The translations under genes were made by a program, and so were the position numbers. The notes under the pieces were generated by a model that saw only the letters and a program-made list of their open reading frames with translations, made no database searches and was not told the DNA's origin. Below, one piece after another: positions 1 to 8,669 of a DNA stretch of 64,000 nucleotides (its first letter is position 1; the number at the start of each line of letters is the position of its first letter). Source of the stretch: Alloyangia mangrovi (GTDB lineage: Bacteria > Pseudomonadota > Alphaproteobacteria > Rhodobacterales > Rhodobacteraceae); assembly GCF_002300555.2 (NCBI RefSeq), contig NZ_NTHN02000001.1, positions 186,001-250,000 of the forward strand, written 5' to 3'.

Positions 1-2
1 AT

Positions 3-218
3 CCGGGCGGCAGCTCGGGAGAGGAATCCTATTCCCATGAAGGCGAGGAATGCGGTGTCGTGCTCAGCGGCAAGCTCGAGCTCTGGGTCGAGGATGACCG
101 TTTCGTGCTGGGTGCGGGCGACGCCTTCCATTTCGAAAGCCGTCGCCCGCACAGGTTCCGCAATCTCGGCAACGAGCAAAGCCGGGTGATGTGGGTGACG
201 ACGCCGCCAGTCTGGTAG
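3..218 (+). CDS. Cupin-domain C-terminus, probably of an XRE-family regulator (partial)
   Basis: Only the last 71 residues are present; the gene enters from the left edge in frame 3 and stops at TAG. They form a cupin barrel: the first motif reads SHEGEECGVVLSGKLEL and the second GDAFHFESRRPHRFRN, with the spacing seen in the C-terminal sensor domain of XRE-cupin (PuuR-like) transcription factors. The helix-turn-helix half would lie outside the window, so regulator rather than small free-standing cupin enzyme is inference. It is convergent with the shikimate-dehydrogenase-like gene. Confidence 0.7.
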   Translation, partial: PGGSSGEESYSHEGEECGVVLSGKLELWVEDDRFVLGAGDAFHFESRRPHRFRNLGNEQSRVMWVTTPPVW

Positions 219-241
219 GGCGCCGGGGTCTTCGGCGGCGT

Positions 242-1037
242 CTAGTTCCGCTGCTCGAGGCCGAGGAATGCGCGCATGCGCTCGGCCTGGCAGGCGGCCA
301 TCTCCTTTCCGGCCACTGCCGGAATCCCGTGCAGCCGGGCGGCTTTTAGCAGCGCGGTCTCTTCCGGGTCGGTCAGGGCATCCGCCACGCATCGCGCGCC
401 TGCGATCAGCGCTTCGACGAAGGGGGGGCGGAGCCGCACCGGGACTTCCGGCCGGTGACGCGTTCACGAGAATGTCCGCGCCGTCCGGCATCTCCGTGGT
501 CACGCGCAGTCTTGCCGCCGATCGGACCTTTTCCGCCAGCGCCGACGCCCGCTCGGGGTCTGCATCGATGAGGGCAATCTCTTCGGCGTGCCGGTTCGCG
601 GCCTCTAGGGCGATGGCGCCGCCGGCGGCACCGGCGCCGCAGATCACCAGCCGCGCTCCCGCCAGGGTCGCGCCGCTTTGCTCGATCGCATCCAGCATGC
701 CGTGGCCGTCGAACATCTCTCCGATCAATGCGCCGCCTTCGCCCAGCCGGACGGTGTTCACGACGCCCAGCAGACGCGCAGTGGCAGAGAGCTCGTCGCA
801 GGCCAGCGCAAGCGAAGCCTTGTGCGGAACGGTGGTCAGGAAGCCCGGCACGTTCCGGGCCTCGCGCACCCAGCTCAGGAAGGGGTCCAGCCCGGCGGAA
901 GGCAGATCGATGGGCACGCAGACCGCGTCCTGCCCCCTTGCGTGAAAAACCTCGTTCCAAAGCCTGGGGGTCGCCACCTGCGCCACCGGATCGCCGAGGA
1001 TCGGGATCACCTGCGTGGCGGTCTGGGTCGTTTTCAT
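242..1037 (-). CDS. Shikimate dehydrogenase-like protein, frameshifted at a G7 run
   Basis: NADP-dependent shikimate/quinate dehydrogenase family (reduces 3-dehydroshikimate, or oxidises a related cyclic acid). In the first frame (start at 1037) I see the catalytic-lysine motif TTVPHKAS near residue 70, VVNTV, FDGHGML in place of the usual NTDG, and the nucleotide-binding GAGAAGGA. The C-terminal signature (ALIAGARCVADALTDPEET...EMAACQ) continues in the next frame. The break sits on a 7-base G run at 422-428. Dropping one G gives a continuous 264-residue protein, the normal family length. The altered NTDG motif suggests a paralogue in catabolism rather than housekeeping AroE. It is divergent from the GntR gene. 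Confidence 0.75.
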
Positions 1038-1071
1038 GCGCGGCCTCCTCGGCAAAAAAACACTGCGCCTC

Positions 1072-1101
1072 TTGACGCCCTATCTCGAACACTTCTAATA
1101 A
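1072..1101 (+). promoter_or_regulatory. Putative sigma-70 promoter of the GntR gene
   Basis: TTGACG (1072-1077) and TAATAA (1096-1101) are separated by 18 bases, in the 107-base gap between the divergent shikimate-dehydrogenase-like gene and the GntR gene. A small inverted repeat, GTTAC (1103-1107) and GTAAC (1124-1128), follows and could be an autoregulatory operator. Pattern match only. Confidence 0.4.
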
Positions 1102-1144
1102 AGTTACACATTTTGGAGATCAAGTAACGAAAGGACCCGACGCA

Positions 1145-1834
1145 ATGTTCGGTCGCAAGCCTCAGAAAACGACTGCGGAAACCGTGGTGTCGGTCGTGGC
1201 TGCATCGCTGCGGAGGGACATTGCCTTTGGTGAACTGCCGCCCGACTCCAAGCTGAAGATCGAGGAACTGCGCGCCCGCTATGGCGGGTCCAACCACTCG
1301 GTGCGCGAGGCACTGACGCTGCTTGCCTCCGAGGGGCTGGTGGAGGCCACGGCCCAGCGAGGCTTCCGTGTCGCCTCGGCCACCGAGGCGGATCTTCGGG
1401 ACATCATCAAGTTTCGCGCGGAGCTGGAGCCCCTCGCGCTGAAGTGGTCGATGCAGACGCCCGACATCGCCTGGGAGGGCAGGCTTGTCGCCGCGCTGCA
1501 CGCGGCCGACCGGGCGACGGAGCGGCTGCTTCAGGATCCGGACGGCGCGGTCATGATGTGGGACGAAGCAGGGCGTGCGCTGCACCGCGAGCTCATCGCG
1601 GGCTGCGGCTCGCCGCGGATGATCCGAGTTTTGGGCCAACTCTACGACCAGTCGCGGCGCTTCCGGTTGGCGGCGCTGCGCGAAGGGCGCTGCGACCCGC
1701 GCGTGCTGCGGACGCTGCATGCCGAGATGGTCGAGGCCATTCTCGCCAACGATATCGATGCCGCGGTTCGGGCGCTCGTCGCCGACATCCGGCATGACCT
1801 GGACACATCGCACTCGCGGAGGAGCGATCCCTAG
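1145..1834 (+). CDS. GntR-family (FadR/FCD subfamily) transcriptional regulator
   Basis: The 229-residue protein has an N-terminal winged helix (about residues 15-75, with the SVREALTLLASEGLVE recognition segment and the wing ATAQRGFRVA). An all-helical FCD ligand domain follows (about 85-215), with WDEAGRALHRELIAGCG and LHAEMVEAI supplying the usual metal/ligand histidines. It lies 50 bases upstream of an ABC importer on the same strand, so it probably senses the imported compound or a catabolite and represses the operon. The ligand cannot be read from sequence. Confidence 0.88.
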   Translation: MFGRKPQKTTAETVVSVVAASLRRDIAFGELPPDSKLKIEELRARYGGSNHSVREALTLLASEGLVEATAQRGFRVASATEADLRDIIKFRAELEPLALKWSMQTPDIAWEGRLVAALHAADRATERLLQDPDGAVMMWDEAGRALHRELIAGCGSPRMIRVLGQLYDQSRRFRLAALREGRCDPRVLRTLHAEMVEAILANDIDAAVRALVADIRHDLDTSHSRRSDP

Positions 1835-1884
1835 ACCATCTAGGCCTCGGTTCGAGGCACTTATCTGAAGGAGGAGGACCCCAA

Positions 1885-2901
1885 ATGAAAACTCTGACAA
1901 GGCGCGCTACGCTGGCTGTCATCGGCGGCGCACTCGCCACGCCCTACCTGGTGCGCTCCGCGCGCGCCGGCACCACGGTGAACGTCGGGGCCATGCGCTT
2001 CGTGAGCCATGCGCCGAGCTTCATCGCGCTCGAGCGCGGCTATTTCCAGGAGGCCGGGCTCGACGTCAGCTTCGACTTCTTCGAAGCCGCGCAGCCCATG
2101 GCCGTGGCGATTGCCTCGGGCGATACCGACTACGCGATGACGGCGATCTCGGGCGGGCTCATCTCGCTGGCCGAGAAGGGCGTCGCGAAGGTCATCGGCG
2201 GTGCGCTGACCGAGGAGAAGGGCATTCCGGGGCAGAAGATCCTTGCTTCGAACGCGGCCTATGAGGCCGGTCTGACAAGCCCCGCCGATCTCGACGGCAA
2301 GACCTTCGGCATGACCCAGGCTGGCTCATCCTTCCACTACATGGGTGCGCGCATCGCCGCCGCCGAGAACGCCGAGCTCAAGTTCAAGCCGCTGCAGAAG
2401 ACCGGCGCGGTGATCGGTGCGATCAAGTCCGGGCAGATCGACGCCTGGTCCATCGTGCCGCATATCGCCAAACCGCTGGCGGATGCCGGCGCGGTCAAGA
2501 TCATCGGTGAGGTCGCGGACTATATCCCCGACTATCAGGTGACGACGGTCTTCACCTCGGCCAAGATTGCCGCGGAAGAAAGTGAGCAAACCCGGGCCTT
2601 CCTCGCGGCCTTGGCGCGCGGGGCCGATGACTTCAATGCCGCGCTGGTCGATAAGAGCGCCAGCCAGGAGGAGCAGGAAGCCATCGTCGCGCTGCTTGCG
2701 TCGCATGTCTATCCCGACCGCACGCTGGACGAGGCTCGTGCGCCCATCGTGGACGGGGCGATGCGGATCAACGCGGGGATGTCGCTCAACCGCGCATCGA
2801 TCATCGACCAGCTCGAGTGGTTCAAGTCCGAGAACCTCGTGAAGGCCGATATCGCCTACGAGACGCTCGTGGACGAAAGCTACGTCGAAGCGCGCAGCTG
2901 A
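1885..2901 (+). CDS. ABC transporter substrate-binding protein, taurine/nitrate/NMT1 type
   Basis: A 338-residue periplasmic binding protein. The signal sequence is Tat-like (LTRRATLAVIGGALATP, cleavage near the ARA site about residue 28). The mature part opens with the pattern of the SsuA/TauA/NMT1 group (GAMRFVSHAPSFIALERGYF, AGLDVSFDF). A strong AGGAGG site precedes the start. It is the first of four genes (binding protein, ATPase, permease, oxidoreductase) and is followed by a perfect hairpin. The substrate is unknown; this fold group includes sulfonates, nitrate, thiamine precursors and aromatic acids. Confidence 0.85.
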   Translation: MKTLTRRATLAVIGGALATPYLVRSARAGTTVNVGAMRFVSHAPSFIALERGYFQEAGLDVSFDFFEAAQPMAVAIASGDTDYAMTAISGGLISLAEKGVAKVIGGALTEEKGIPGQKILASNAAYEAGLTSPADLDGKTFGMTQAGSSFHYMGARIAAAENAELKFKPLQKTGAVIGAIKSGQIDAWSIVPHIAKPLADAGAVKIIGEVADYIPDYQVTTVFTSAKIAAEESEQTRAFLAALARGADDFNAALVDKSASQEEQEAIVALLASHVYPDRTLDEARAPIVDGAMRINAGMSLNRASIIDQLEWFKSENLVKADIAYETLVDESYVEARS

Positions 2902-2910
2902 CCTGACCGC

Positions 2911-2938
2911 GCCGGCTGTCCGACCCCGGACAGCCGGC
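2911..2938 (+). terminator. Perfect intercistronic hairpin after the binding-protein gene
   Basis: A 12-bp perfect stem (2911-2922 pairing with 2927-2938) closes a 4-base loop in the 59-base gap between the binding protein and the ATPase. There is no T tract, so it is more likely an mRNA-stability or attenuation element that leaves excess binding-protein message than a full terminator. Similar hairpins follow the other binding-protein genes at 39039, 50097 and 59672. Confidence 0.7.
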
Positions 2939-2960
2939 CACCCCATCATCGGAAGATTTC

Positions 2961-3728
2961 ATGGAACTCAGACTCGAAGGGGTCTCGCATCGCTATGGCG
3001 ATGTCGAGGTCATCCGCAATATCGACCTCTCCATACCCAAGGGGCGCATCGTCTGTATCGTGGGCCCCTCGGGCTGCGGCAAGTCCACCTTGCTGCGGTT
3101 CCTCGGCGGCCTCGAGCGCCCCACTTCCGGGTCGGTGAGCCAGGTCGGCGAGCCGCCGAGCGACAGCATCAACCCCCTGACATATGTGTTCCAGGATTTC
3201 GCCCTGCTGCCATGGCGCACGGTGGAGGGGAATATCTCGCTGATCTTGTCGGATCACGGCGTGCCGAAGAAAGAGGCCGAGGACATCATCACCGACGTGC
3301 TGGCCCGCACCAAGCTGAGCGACTTCCGCAAGGCGCTGCCCAAGCAGCTTTCCGGCGGGATGAAGCAAAGGGTCGCCATTGCTCGCGCCCTCGCGGTGAA
3401 CCCTGCGGTGCTGCTGATGGACGAGCCGCTCTCGGCGCTCGACAGCCAGACCCGCGAGCTGTTGATGGACGACCTCGTGGACCTCTGGACGCGCGCGCCG
3501 TTCACTGCGGTCTACGTCACGCACAACCTTGCCGAAGCGGTGCGCCTCGGTCACCAGATCGTCGTGCTCTCGCGCCGACCCGGGGCGATCAACGAAATCG
3601 TCGAGATCGACACCCCTCTTGCGGAGCGGAGCTCCGCCGACCCTGACCTCGAACGCACGCAGCAGCATCTGTGGGCTCTCATGCGCGCAGAAGCCGAGGC
3701 CGCCGATATGGAACTGATCGATGACTGA
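2961..3728 (+). CDS. ABC transporter ATP-binding protein (TauB/SsuB type)
   Basis: A 255-residue nucleotide-binding subunit at the inner face of the membrane. Walker [10 protein letters not shown] is at residues 35-43, then the Q-loop [12 protein letters not shown] typical of the taurine/nitrate class, signature LSGGMKQR, Walker B VLLMDEPLSALD and H-loop VTHNLAEA. The family's usual length is met. Its stop overlaps the ATG of the permease, so the two are translationally coupled. Confidence 0.93.
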   Translation: MELRLEGVSHRYGDVEVIRNIDLSIPKGRIVCIVGPSGCGKSTLLRFLGGLERPTSGSVSQVGEPPSDSINPLTYVFQDFALLPWRTVEGNISLILSDHGVPKKEAEDIITDVLARTKLSDFRKALPKQLSGGMKQRVAIARALAVNPAVLLMDEPLSALDSQTRELLMDDLVDLWTRAPFTAVYVTHNLAEAVRLGHQIVVLSRRPGAINEIVEIDTPLAERSSADPDLERTQQHLWALMRAEAEAADMELIDD

Positions 3729-4534
3729 CATCGCCCCCCCAGACCCCAGACGTCCGCCCGGTAGAGTTCCGCGGCGGCGGCTTCCGCCCGTCCTCGCCCC
3801 GCTGGGTCGGCGCCCTGGTCTTCACGCTGCTGATCGCGTTCCTCGAGTGGGGCACGCGCGCCGGCTTCATCTCGTCGCTGACCGTGCCGCGCCCCTCGGA
3901 CGTCTTCCTGACGCTCTGGGATCTTGCGGTCTCGGGCGCGCTCTGGACCAACCTCGCGCCCTCGCTAATGCGACTGCTCGTCGGCAGCACCATCGGGGCG
4001 ACCGTGGGCATCGCCGTCGGCGTGATGATCGGCCTCTTCTCCTTTGCGAGGGCGGGTCTGGTGCCGCTGGTGGCCGCGATCTTCCCAATCCCCAAGATCG
4101 CGCTGCTGCCGCTCTTCGTGATCTGGTTCGGCATCGACGAGGCATCGAAATACGCGCTGATCGCCTTCGGGACCTTCACACCCACTGTCGTGTCGACCTA
4201 TGGCGCCGTCGACAACGTCGACCGCTCGCTCATCCGGATGGGGCAGAGCTTCGGCCTGCGCTGGTCCACCGTCGTGTTCCGCATCGTGCTGCCCGGGGCC
4301 ATGCCCGGCATCCTCTCTGGGCTCCGCGTCAGCCTCGCGATCGCGATCATCCTGCTCGTCGCCGCTGAGATGCTGGGCGCAGAGTACGGTATCGGCGCCT
4401 ATATCCTGCAGGCCGGCTCGCTCTATGACCTCGAGCGCCTGTTTGCGGGGGTGACCATCCTGTCCATGCTGGGCGTGCTCCTGTCGACTGCCGTCGGCGC
4501 CGTTGAGAAACATGTTCTGGGGTGGCGCACATGA
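3721..4534 (+). CDS. ABC transporter permease (SsuC/TauC type), frameshifted at a C7 run
   Basis: Inner-membrane permease of the BPD_transp_1 family. The conserved part (about 3884 onward) carries several hydrophobic helices and the EAA-loop region (GQSFGLRWSTVVFRIVLPGAMPGILSGL). No good start exists in that frame, but ATG at 3721 overlaps the ATPase stop and is one base out of phase. Seven C's at 3734-3740 separate the frames. With six, the reading is MTDIAPQTPDVRPVEF... into a 270-residue permease. The first transmembrane helix (WVGALVFTLLIAFLEW) lies in this restored region. Confidence 0.85.
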
Positions 4535-5787
4535 GCCGGAAGATCGAAAGCGAATATGACGTCATCGTCGCCGGTGGCGGCGCGGCCGGTGTCGGTGCGG
4601 CGCTTGGTGCCGCGCGCGCCGGGGCCAAGGTCTGCCTCGTCGAGAAATATGGGTTCCTCGGCGGTGCCGCGACGACCTCGCAGGTGCTCGCCTATTGCGG
4701 GTTTTTCCAGCAGGGCAAGACCCCGGTCAAGGCGGTCGGCGGTGCCGGGGACCTCGTGCTGGAGGCCATGCGCAGCTGCGGCATGACCGGCGAGGCCCAT
4801 AGCTCCGAGACCACCGGCAACTGGATCATCCTGCTCAACCCGGAAGGCGCGAAACTGGCGTTCGACCGGGTGCTGGCCGATCACGGTGTCGACGTGCTGC
4901 TGCATTCGCGCGTCGCCGCCGCGACGCGGACCGCCAACCGGATCGAATCCGTCACCGTCGCCGGGATGGAGGGCCGCCGCCGCATCGCCGCCGAGGGCTT
5001 CGTCGACGCCACGGGCGATGCCAACCTCTCGCTTGTCTCCGGCATCGCCATGCGCGAGGGCGATGACGAGGGGAAGCTGCAGGCGGTCTCGGCCCCGATC
5101 CGGATCTCCGGTCTCGACCCGGAAGTGCCCTTCGACCGCGAGGCGATCAAGGCCGCGGTCCGGCGCTACAACGAGGCCGGCGCGCATCCGATCACCCGCA
5201 GCGACGGTGGCATCTACACCCGCATCCCCGGCACCGGCGACATGTGGTGGATGATCATCGACCTGGCCCTGCGCGACCTCAGCTCCGGCAGCTTCACTTG
5301 GGCGGAGCAGCGCGCGCGGGAAATGGCGCATGACTACGTGGCGATGTTACGCGCCCATGTGCCGGGCTTCGAGCGGTGCTTCCTCGCCCAATCCGGGCCG
5401 CAGATCGGCATCCGCGAGAGCCGGCATCCCGCTACCCGCTACGAGATGACCGCTCATGATCTTGCCTGCGGACGGCAGCGGCCCGACAGCGTGGCGCGGG
5501 CCGCCTGGCCGGCAGAGCTGCACGGCGAGGCCGGCAAGCCGGTCTACCATTCGGTAGGCGGTCCCGGGTACGCGTCGATCCCGCTGGACAGCCTCAGGGT
5601 GCGCGGCCTCGAGAACCTCTTCGTCGCCGGTCGGGTCATCGGGGCCGATCCCGTCGCTTACGGATCCGTACGGGTGATGGGAACGGCCTTTGCCACCGGC
5701 GAAGCGGCGGGCATCGCCGCGGCACTGGGCGCGGAGGACGGGGAAACCGTTGGCGCGGAGGTCCGCCGGCTCAGGGGGCTGACCTGA
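4531..5787 (+). CDS. FAD-dependent oxidoreductase (FAD_oxidored family)
   Basis: A 418-residue flavoprotein with an N-terminal dinucleotide-binding motif (VAGGGAAGVGAALGAARAGAKV, then E of VEKYGFLGG) and the C-terminal FAD-contact segment LENLFVAGRVIGADPVAYGSVRVMGT. It belongs to the FAD_oxidored group related to fumarate reductase flavoproteins. The start at 4531 gives a 4-base ATGA overlap with the permease; an in-frame ATG at 4522 is the alternative. Being coupled to the importer, it probably performs an early oxidation of the imported substrate. The reaction is unknown. Confidence 0.8.
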   Translation: MSRKIESEYDVIVAGGGAAGVGAALGAARAGAKVCLVEKYGFLGGAATTSQVLAYCGFFQQGKTPVKAVGGAGDLVLEAMRSCGMTGEAHSSETTGNWIILLNPEGAKLAFDRVLADHGVDVLLHSRVAAATRTANRIESVTVAGMEGRRRIAAEGFVDATGDANLSLVSGIAMREGDDEGKLQAVSAPIRISGLDPEVPFDREAIKAAVRRYNEAGAHPITRSDGGIYTRIPGTGDMWWMIIDLALRDLSSGSFTWAEQRAREMAHDYVAMLRAHVPGFERCFLAQSGPQIGIRESRHPATRYEMTAHDLACGRQRPDSVARAAWPAELHGEAGKPVYHSVGGPGYASIPLDSLRVRGLENLFVAGRVIGADPVAYGSVRVMGTAFATGEAAGIAAALGAEDGETVGAEVRRLRGLT

Positions 5788-6254
5788 GCAAGCGCGCGGA
5801 GGACGTTGGGGCCGCCGCGCGAGAAAAGTTCTGCCGCCCGCATGTTGTAGGCGGCAGGTGAGGTCAGGGCCGGCGTCGAAGGTGACATTCGCGGTCGTGC
5901 CCCGTCGGATCGGCGACGCGGAGACGTCAATCTCTTGGGCAGCTTCCGGACAGAGGACAGCAGCGAGACGCGGCGCATCCCGCCGATCAGCTTGTTGCGC
6001 CTGATCACGAAGCACCTGCTCCGCACCGGGGACTCGGCGGATCAGGTGTCGGCCTGGCGAAACCAACGGCATGGTGGCTGGCACCGCGCCTATCGGCTGG
6101 CAGCCAGAGCCTGTCGTGGTGCCGCTCGGACCGCATGGATCGATACGGCTGCGTTTGGGGGAAGAGGCCTCCTTCGAGCGCGGCGCTGAGCTGGCAGCAC
6201 GCCTGTCGGCTGGATGGTCCGCCCGAGCGAAGGACTTTTGCGCCGGGCTGCGGG
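5788..6254. other. Intergenic stretch with no convincing gene
   Basis: About 470 bases between the oxidoreductase and the ArsR promoter region. A short reading frame at 6071-6280 (plus strand; ATG, 69 codons, with PVVVPLGPHGSIRLRLGEE) has a protein-like composition, but I recognise no family and see no ribosome binding site. The stretch may be a decayed gene remnant. Confidence 0.4.
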
Positions 6255-6270
6255 TGCAGGTTAACCTGCA
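6255..6270. promoter_or_regulatory. 16-bp perfect palindrome upstream of the ArsR gene
   Basis: TGCAGGTTAACCTGCA is its own reverse complement. It sits about 70 bases upstream of the arsR-type start and 11 bases before the larger inverted repeat. It could be an upstream operator for the same or a second regulator. Confidence 0.45.
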
Positions 6271-6280
6271 GGTGCGGTAA

Positions 6281-6350
6281 TTCGATAAGATTGGAAATAG
6301 TCCTTGACGCCTTCGCAGATCGGCGCGCATCTATTTCCATGAATATCGAA
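6281..6350. promoter_or_regulatory. Long inverted repeat framing the ArsR-MFS promoter
   Basis: Two 20-base arms (6281-6300 and 6331-6350) are inverted copies matching at 16 of 20 positions. The blocks are TTCGATA/TATCGAA and TGGAAATAG/CTATTTCCA. The right arm overlaps the start codon at 6339. A TTGACG box (6304-6309) lies between the arms, so transcription would start within a few bases of the ATG and give a near-leaderless message. This fits an autorepressing winged-helix dimer. It is inference from pattern. Confidence 0.6.
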
Positions 6351-6641
6351 ACAGCCTCTCGCCAGGTGGACGCGCTCGGCAATCCGACGCGCCTTCGAAT
6401 CTACCGCGCCCTGGTACGCGCCGGTGAGACCGGCGCGCCTGTCGGACAGGTCCAGGAGGCGCTTGGTCTTCCGGCATCGACCCTGTCGCATCACCTCAAG
6501 AAACTTCTGGAGGTCGGCCTCATCCGGCAGGAGCGCAGCGGCACCACGTTGCATTGCCATGCGGAATATCCGGTGATGAGGGCACTGGTCGGTTTCCTGG
6601 TCGACGAGTGCTGCGTGGACGAAGGTACGAACGTCGGATGA
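6339..6641 (+). CDS. ArsR-family winged-helix repressor
   Basis: A 100-residue protein that is almost entirely one winged-helix domain: VDALGNPTRLRIYRALVRAGETGAPVGQVQEALGLPASTLSHHLKKLLEVGLIRQERSG. The start is placed at ATG 6339, where similarity to the family begins; the frame is open further upstream but runs through the operator. Cysteines near the C-terminus (DECCVDE) could bind thiol-reactive metal(loid)s, but the classical alpha-3 CxC motif is not present. It overlaps the MFS gene by 4 bases. Confidence 0.87.
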   Translation: MNIETASRQVDALGNPTRLRIYRALVRAGETGAPVGQVQEALGLPASTLSHHLKKLLEVGLIRQERSGTTLHCHAEYPVMRALVGFLVDECCVDEGTNVG

Positions 6642-7828
6642 CTGCCTCTCGGACACGCGTGGTTTCGGCGCTCGGTGTCGTCCAGATTTTTGCCTGGGGC
6701 AGCAGCTACTATTTGATGGCCCCTCTGGCGGGAGCCATCGCGGAAGAGACCGGCTGGGGGCAGGCCCTGATCTCGGCGGGCGTGTCGGTCGGCCTGCTGA
6801 TGTCCGGCCTGGCGGCGCCGGGAGTGGGGCGCTGGATCGGCCGCAGCGGGGGCCGGACGACGCTCTGCATCGGGATGGCTCTGATCGCGGCGGGGCTGAT
6901 CCTGCTCGGCCTCTCGCATGCGGTCTGGCTCTACCTCATCTCTTGGGGCATCCTCGGCCTCGGAATGGCCGCAGGGCTCTACGATGCCGCCTTCTCGGTG
7001 CTCGGGGCGGCCTACGGACGAACCGCACGGTCCGCGATCACCCAACTGACGCTTTGGGGCGGCTTTGCCAGCACGGTCTGCTGGCCGCTTTCGGCGTGGC
7101 TCGTCGAGAGCGTCGGTTGGCGATCGACCTGCCTTGTCTACGCGGCCGTCCATCTCTTCGGCACGCTCCCGCTCTGTTGGTGGGCGCTGCCGCGGGCCTC
7201 GGGACTCCGGGAGCCGTCGCAGAGCGCGCCCGGCCGGACATCACCCATGCCCGTACGGACAGTCGATTTCAGGTTCCTCTGTATCGTCGCCGCCGGCGTC
7301 ACGCTGACACTTCTGGCAACCATCTGGTCTATTCATATGGTGACCATCCTGACGTCCGAAGGCTACACGCTTGCTGCGGCAATCGCGGTGGGAACGCTCA
7401 TCGGACCGTCGCAAGTCGGCGCCCGTGTTCTGGAGATGATTGGCGGCGGTCGACATCACCCGATCTGGACCATGCTCGCGGCGACCTTGCTGGTTCTCGT
7501 CGGGTTCATTGGGCTGAATCTCGGCGTGCCGGCGGCTGCCGCCCTTGTCGCCTACGGGTCCGGGAACGGGCTCTGGTCCATCGCGCGCGGCGCGCTTCCG
7601 CTCGTCCTCTATGGGCAAGAAAAATATGCCACTTTGATGGGTCGGCTGGCACGGCCGATGCTGCTCGCCGGCGCCGCCGCCCCGACACTGGGAGCACTTC
7701 TGATCGACAGGTTCGGAGCGGAAACGACGATGGCGCTTCTGTCCACGGCGGCCGTTCTGCCGCTGGCGATGGCCGTGCTGCTCTATGTCGATGTGATGCG
7801 GACGAGAGGGATCTGCGGATCCGGCTGA
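6638..7828 (+). CDS. MFS transporter, ArsR-linked
   Basis: A 396-residue major facilitator with about twelve hydrophobic segments and the loop 2-3 signature region (GVGRWIGRSGGRTTLCIGMALI). The ATG at 6638 overlaps the ArsR stop (ATGA), so the pair is co-translated. Such ArsR-MFS pairs usually export the compound that releases the repressor. The substrate is unknown: arsenical, other metalloid or a small organic are all possible. Confidence 0.85.
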   Translation: MTASRTRVVSALGVVQIFAWGSSYYLMAPLAGAIAEETGWGQALISAGVSVGLLMSGLAAPGVGRWIGRSGGRTTLCIGMALIAAGLILLGLSHAVWLYLISWGILGLGMAAGLYDAAFSVLGAAYGRTARSAITQLTLWGGFASTVCWPLSAWLVESVGWRSTCLVYAAVHLFGTLPLCWWALPRASGLREPSQSAPGRTSPMPVRTVDFRFLCIVAAGVTLTLLATIWSIHMVTILTSEGYTLAAAIAVGTLIGPSQVGARVLEMIGGGRHHPIWTMLAATLLVLVGFIGLNLGVPAAAALVAYGSGNGLWSIARGALPLVLYGQEKYATLMGRLARPMLLAGAAAPTLGALLIDRFGAETTMALLSTAAVLPLAMAVLLYVDVMRTRGICGSG

Positions 7829-7890
7829 CCCCGCTCAGGTCGCGGCGGCGCAGGTTCGTTGCTGTGGTTCAAGGCGCAGAGCTTGCGCCC

Positions 7891-8610
7891 TCAGATCACG
7901 CCGCGACACGCGGCGTCGGGGGAGTGCTGCGCCACCTCGGCAAAGCTGCTGCGGATCAGCCAGCGCGTCAGGGTGCGCGCCATCAGCTCGTGGCCGGTCA
8001 GGGTGATACGGCCCGCCTCGATCTCGGCTTCGAAGGAGGAATGCCCCATCCAGGCGGAGGTGAGGGCGCGCAGTCCAGCGACGACGTAGAGATCGACGTC
8101 ATGTTTCGGATCGGCGTAGCAGAGGTCAGTCTCCTCGCCCGGCTTGGCCACGAGCCAGTACTTCGCCGCCTCGTTTGGCGGGTCGTTGAGGATGAACTGG
8201 ATGACGCTCTTGCGCTTAGGCAGTTCGAGCAGGTCGATCTTGCGCCGGATGTTCCACATCAGCATGCGGGCATCGAGGTCCTGGAGCGAGGCCTCGCAGT
8301 CGATGTTGCGGTGGGCCCATTCGCCGAGGCCACGGATCAGCGGCTCGAGCTCGTCGGCGAGCGGGGTGGTGAGATACTCTGCATGGGCACCCGGGCCGCT
8401 GCCGCGCCGGGAGAGGAGCCCGTTCGCCTCCATTTCCTTGAGCCGCTTTGACAGAAGCCCCGGGGACATGCCGGGCACGCCGCGCTGGATCTCGTTGAAC
8501 CGGGTCGAGCCGGACCACATCTCGCAGAGCACCAGCATGGTCCAGCGCGGCTCGAGCAGGCTGGCGGCCATCGCGACCGGGCAGAATCTCGGGTAGCTGG
8601 TCTCGGCCAT
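7891..8610 (-). CDS. HxlR-family transcriptional regulator with C-terminal extension
   Basis: A 239-residue protein. The HxlR winged helix lies at about residues 8-95 (CPVAMAASLLEPRWTMLVLCEMWSG, RFNEIQRGVPGMSPGLLSKRLKEMEANGLLSRR), followed by about 130 extra residues resembling the SCP2-like domain of longer HxlR proteins. The start at 8610 (MAETSYPRF) is preferred over upstream in-frame codons because the homology begins there. It is divergent from the OsmC gene across a 142-base gap with a perfect inverted repeat, its probable operator. Confidence 0.87.
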   Translation of the reverse strand: MAETSYPRFCPVAMAASLLEPRWTMLVLCEMWSGSTRFNEIQRGVPGMSPGLLSKRLKEMEANGLLSRRGSGPGAHAEYLTTPLADELEPLIRGLGEWAHRNIDCEASLQDLDARMLMWNIRRKIDLLELPKRKSVIQFILNDPPNEAAKYWLVAKPGEETDLCYADPKHDVDLYVVAGLRALTSAWMGHSSFEAEIEAGRITLTGHELMARTLTRWLIRSSFAEVAQHSPDAACRGVI

Positions 8611-8652
8611 GGAAGCGTCTCCCGCCTGTCTGCCGCCGACACTCTGCCGCGC

Positions 8653-8669
8653 GCTACACAAAGTGTAGC
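8653..8669. promoter_or_regulatory. Inverted repeat in the HxlR/OsmC divergent promoter
   Basis: GCTACAC (8653-8659) and GTGTAGC (8663-8669) are perfect inverted arms around AAA. The site is 43 bases from the HxlR start and 84 from the OsmC start, well placed for a dimeric regulator to control both genes. Confidence 0.55.
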
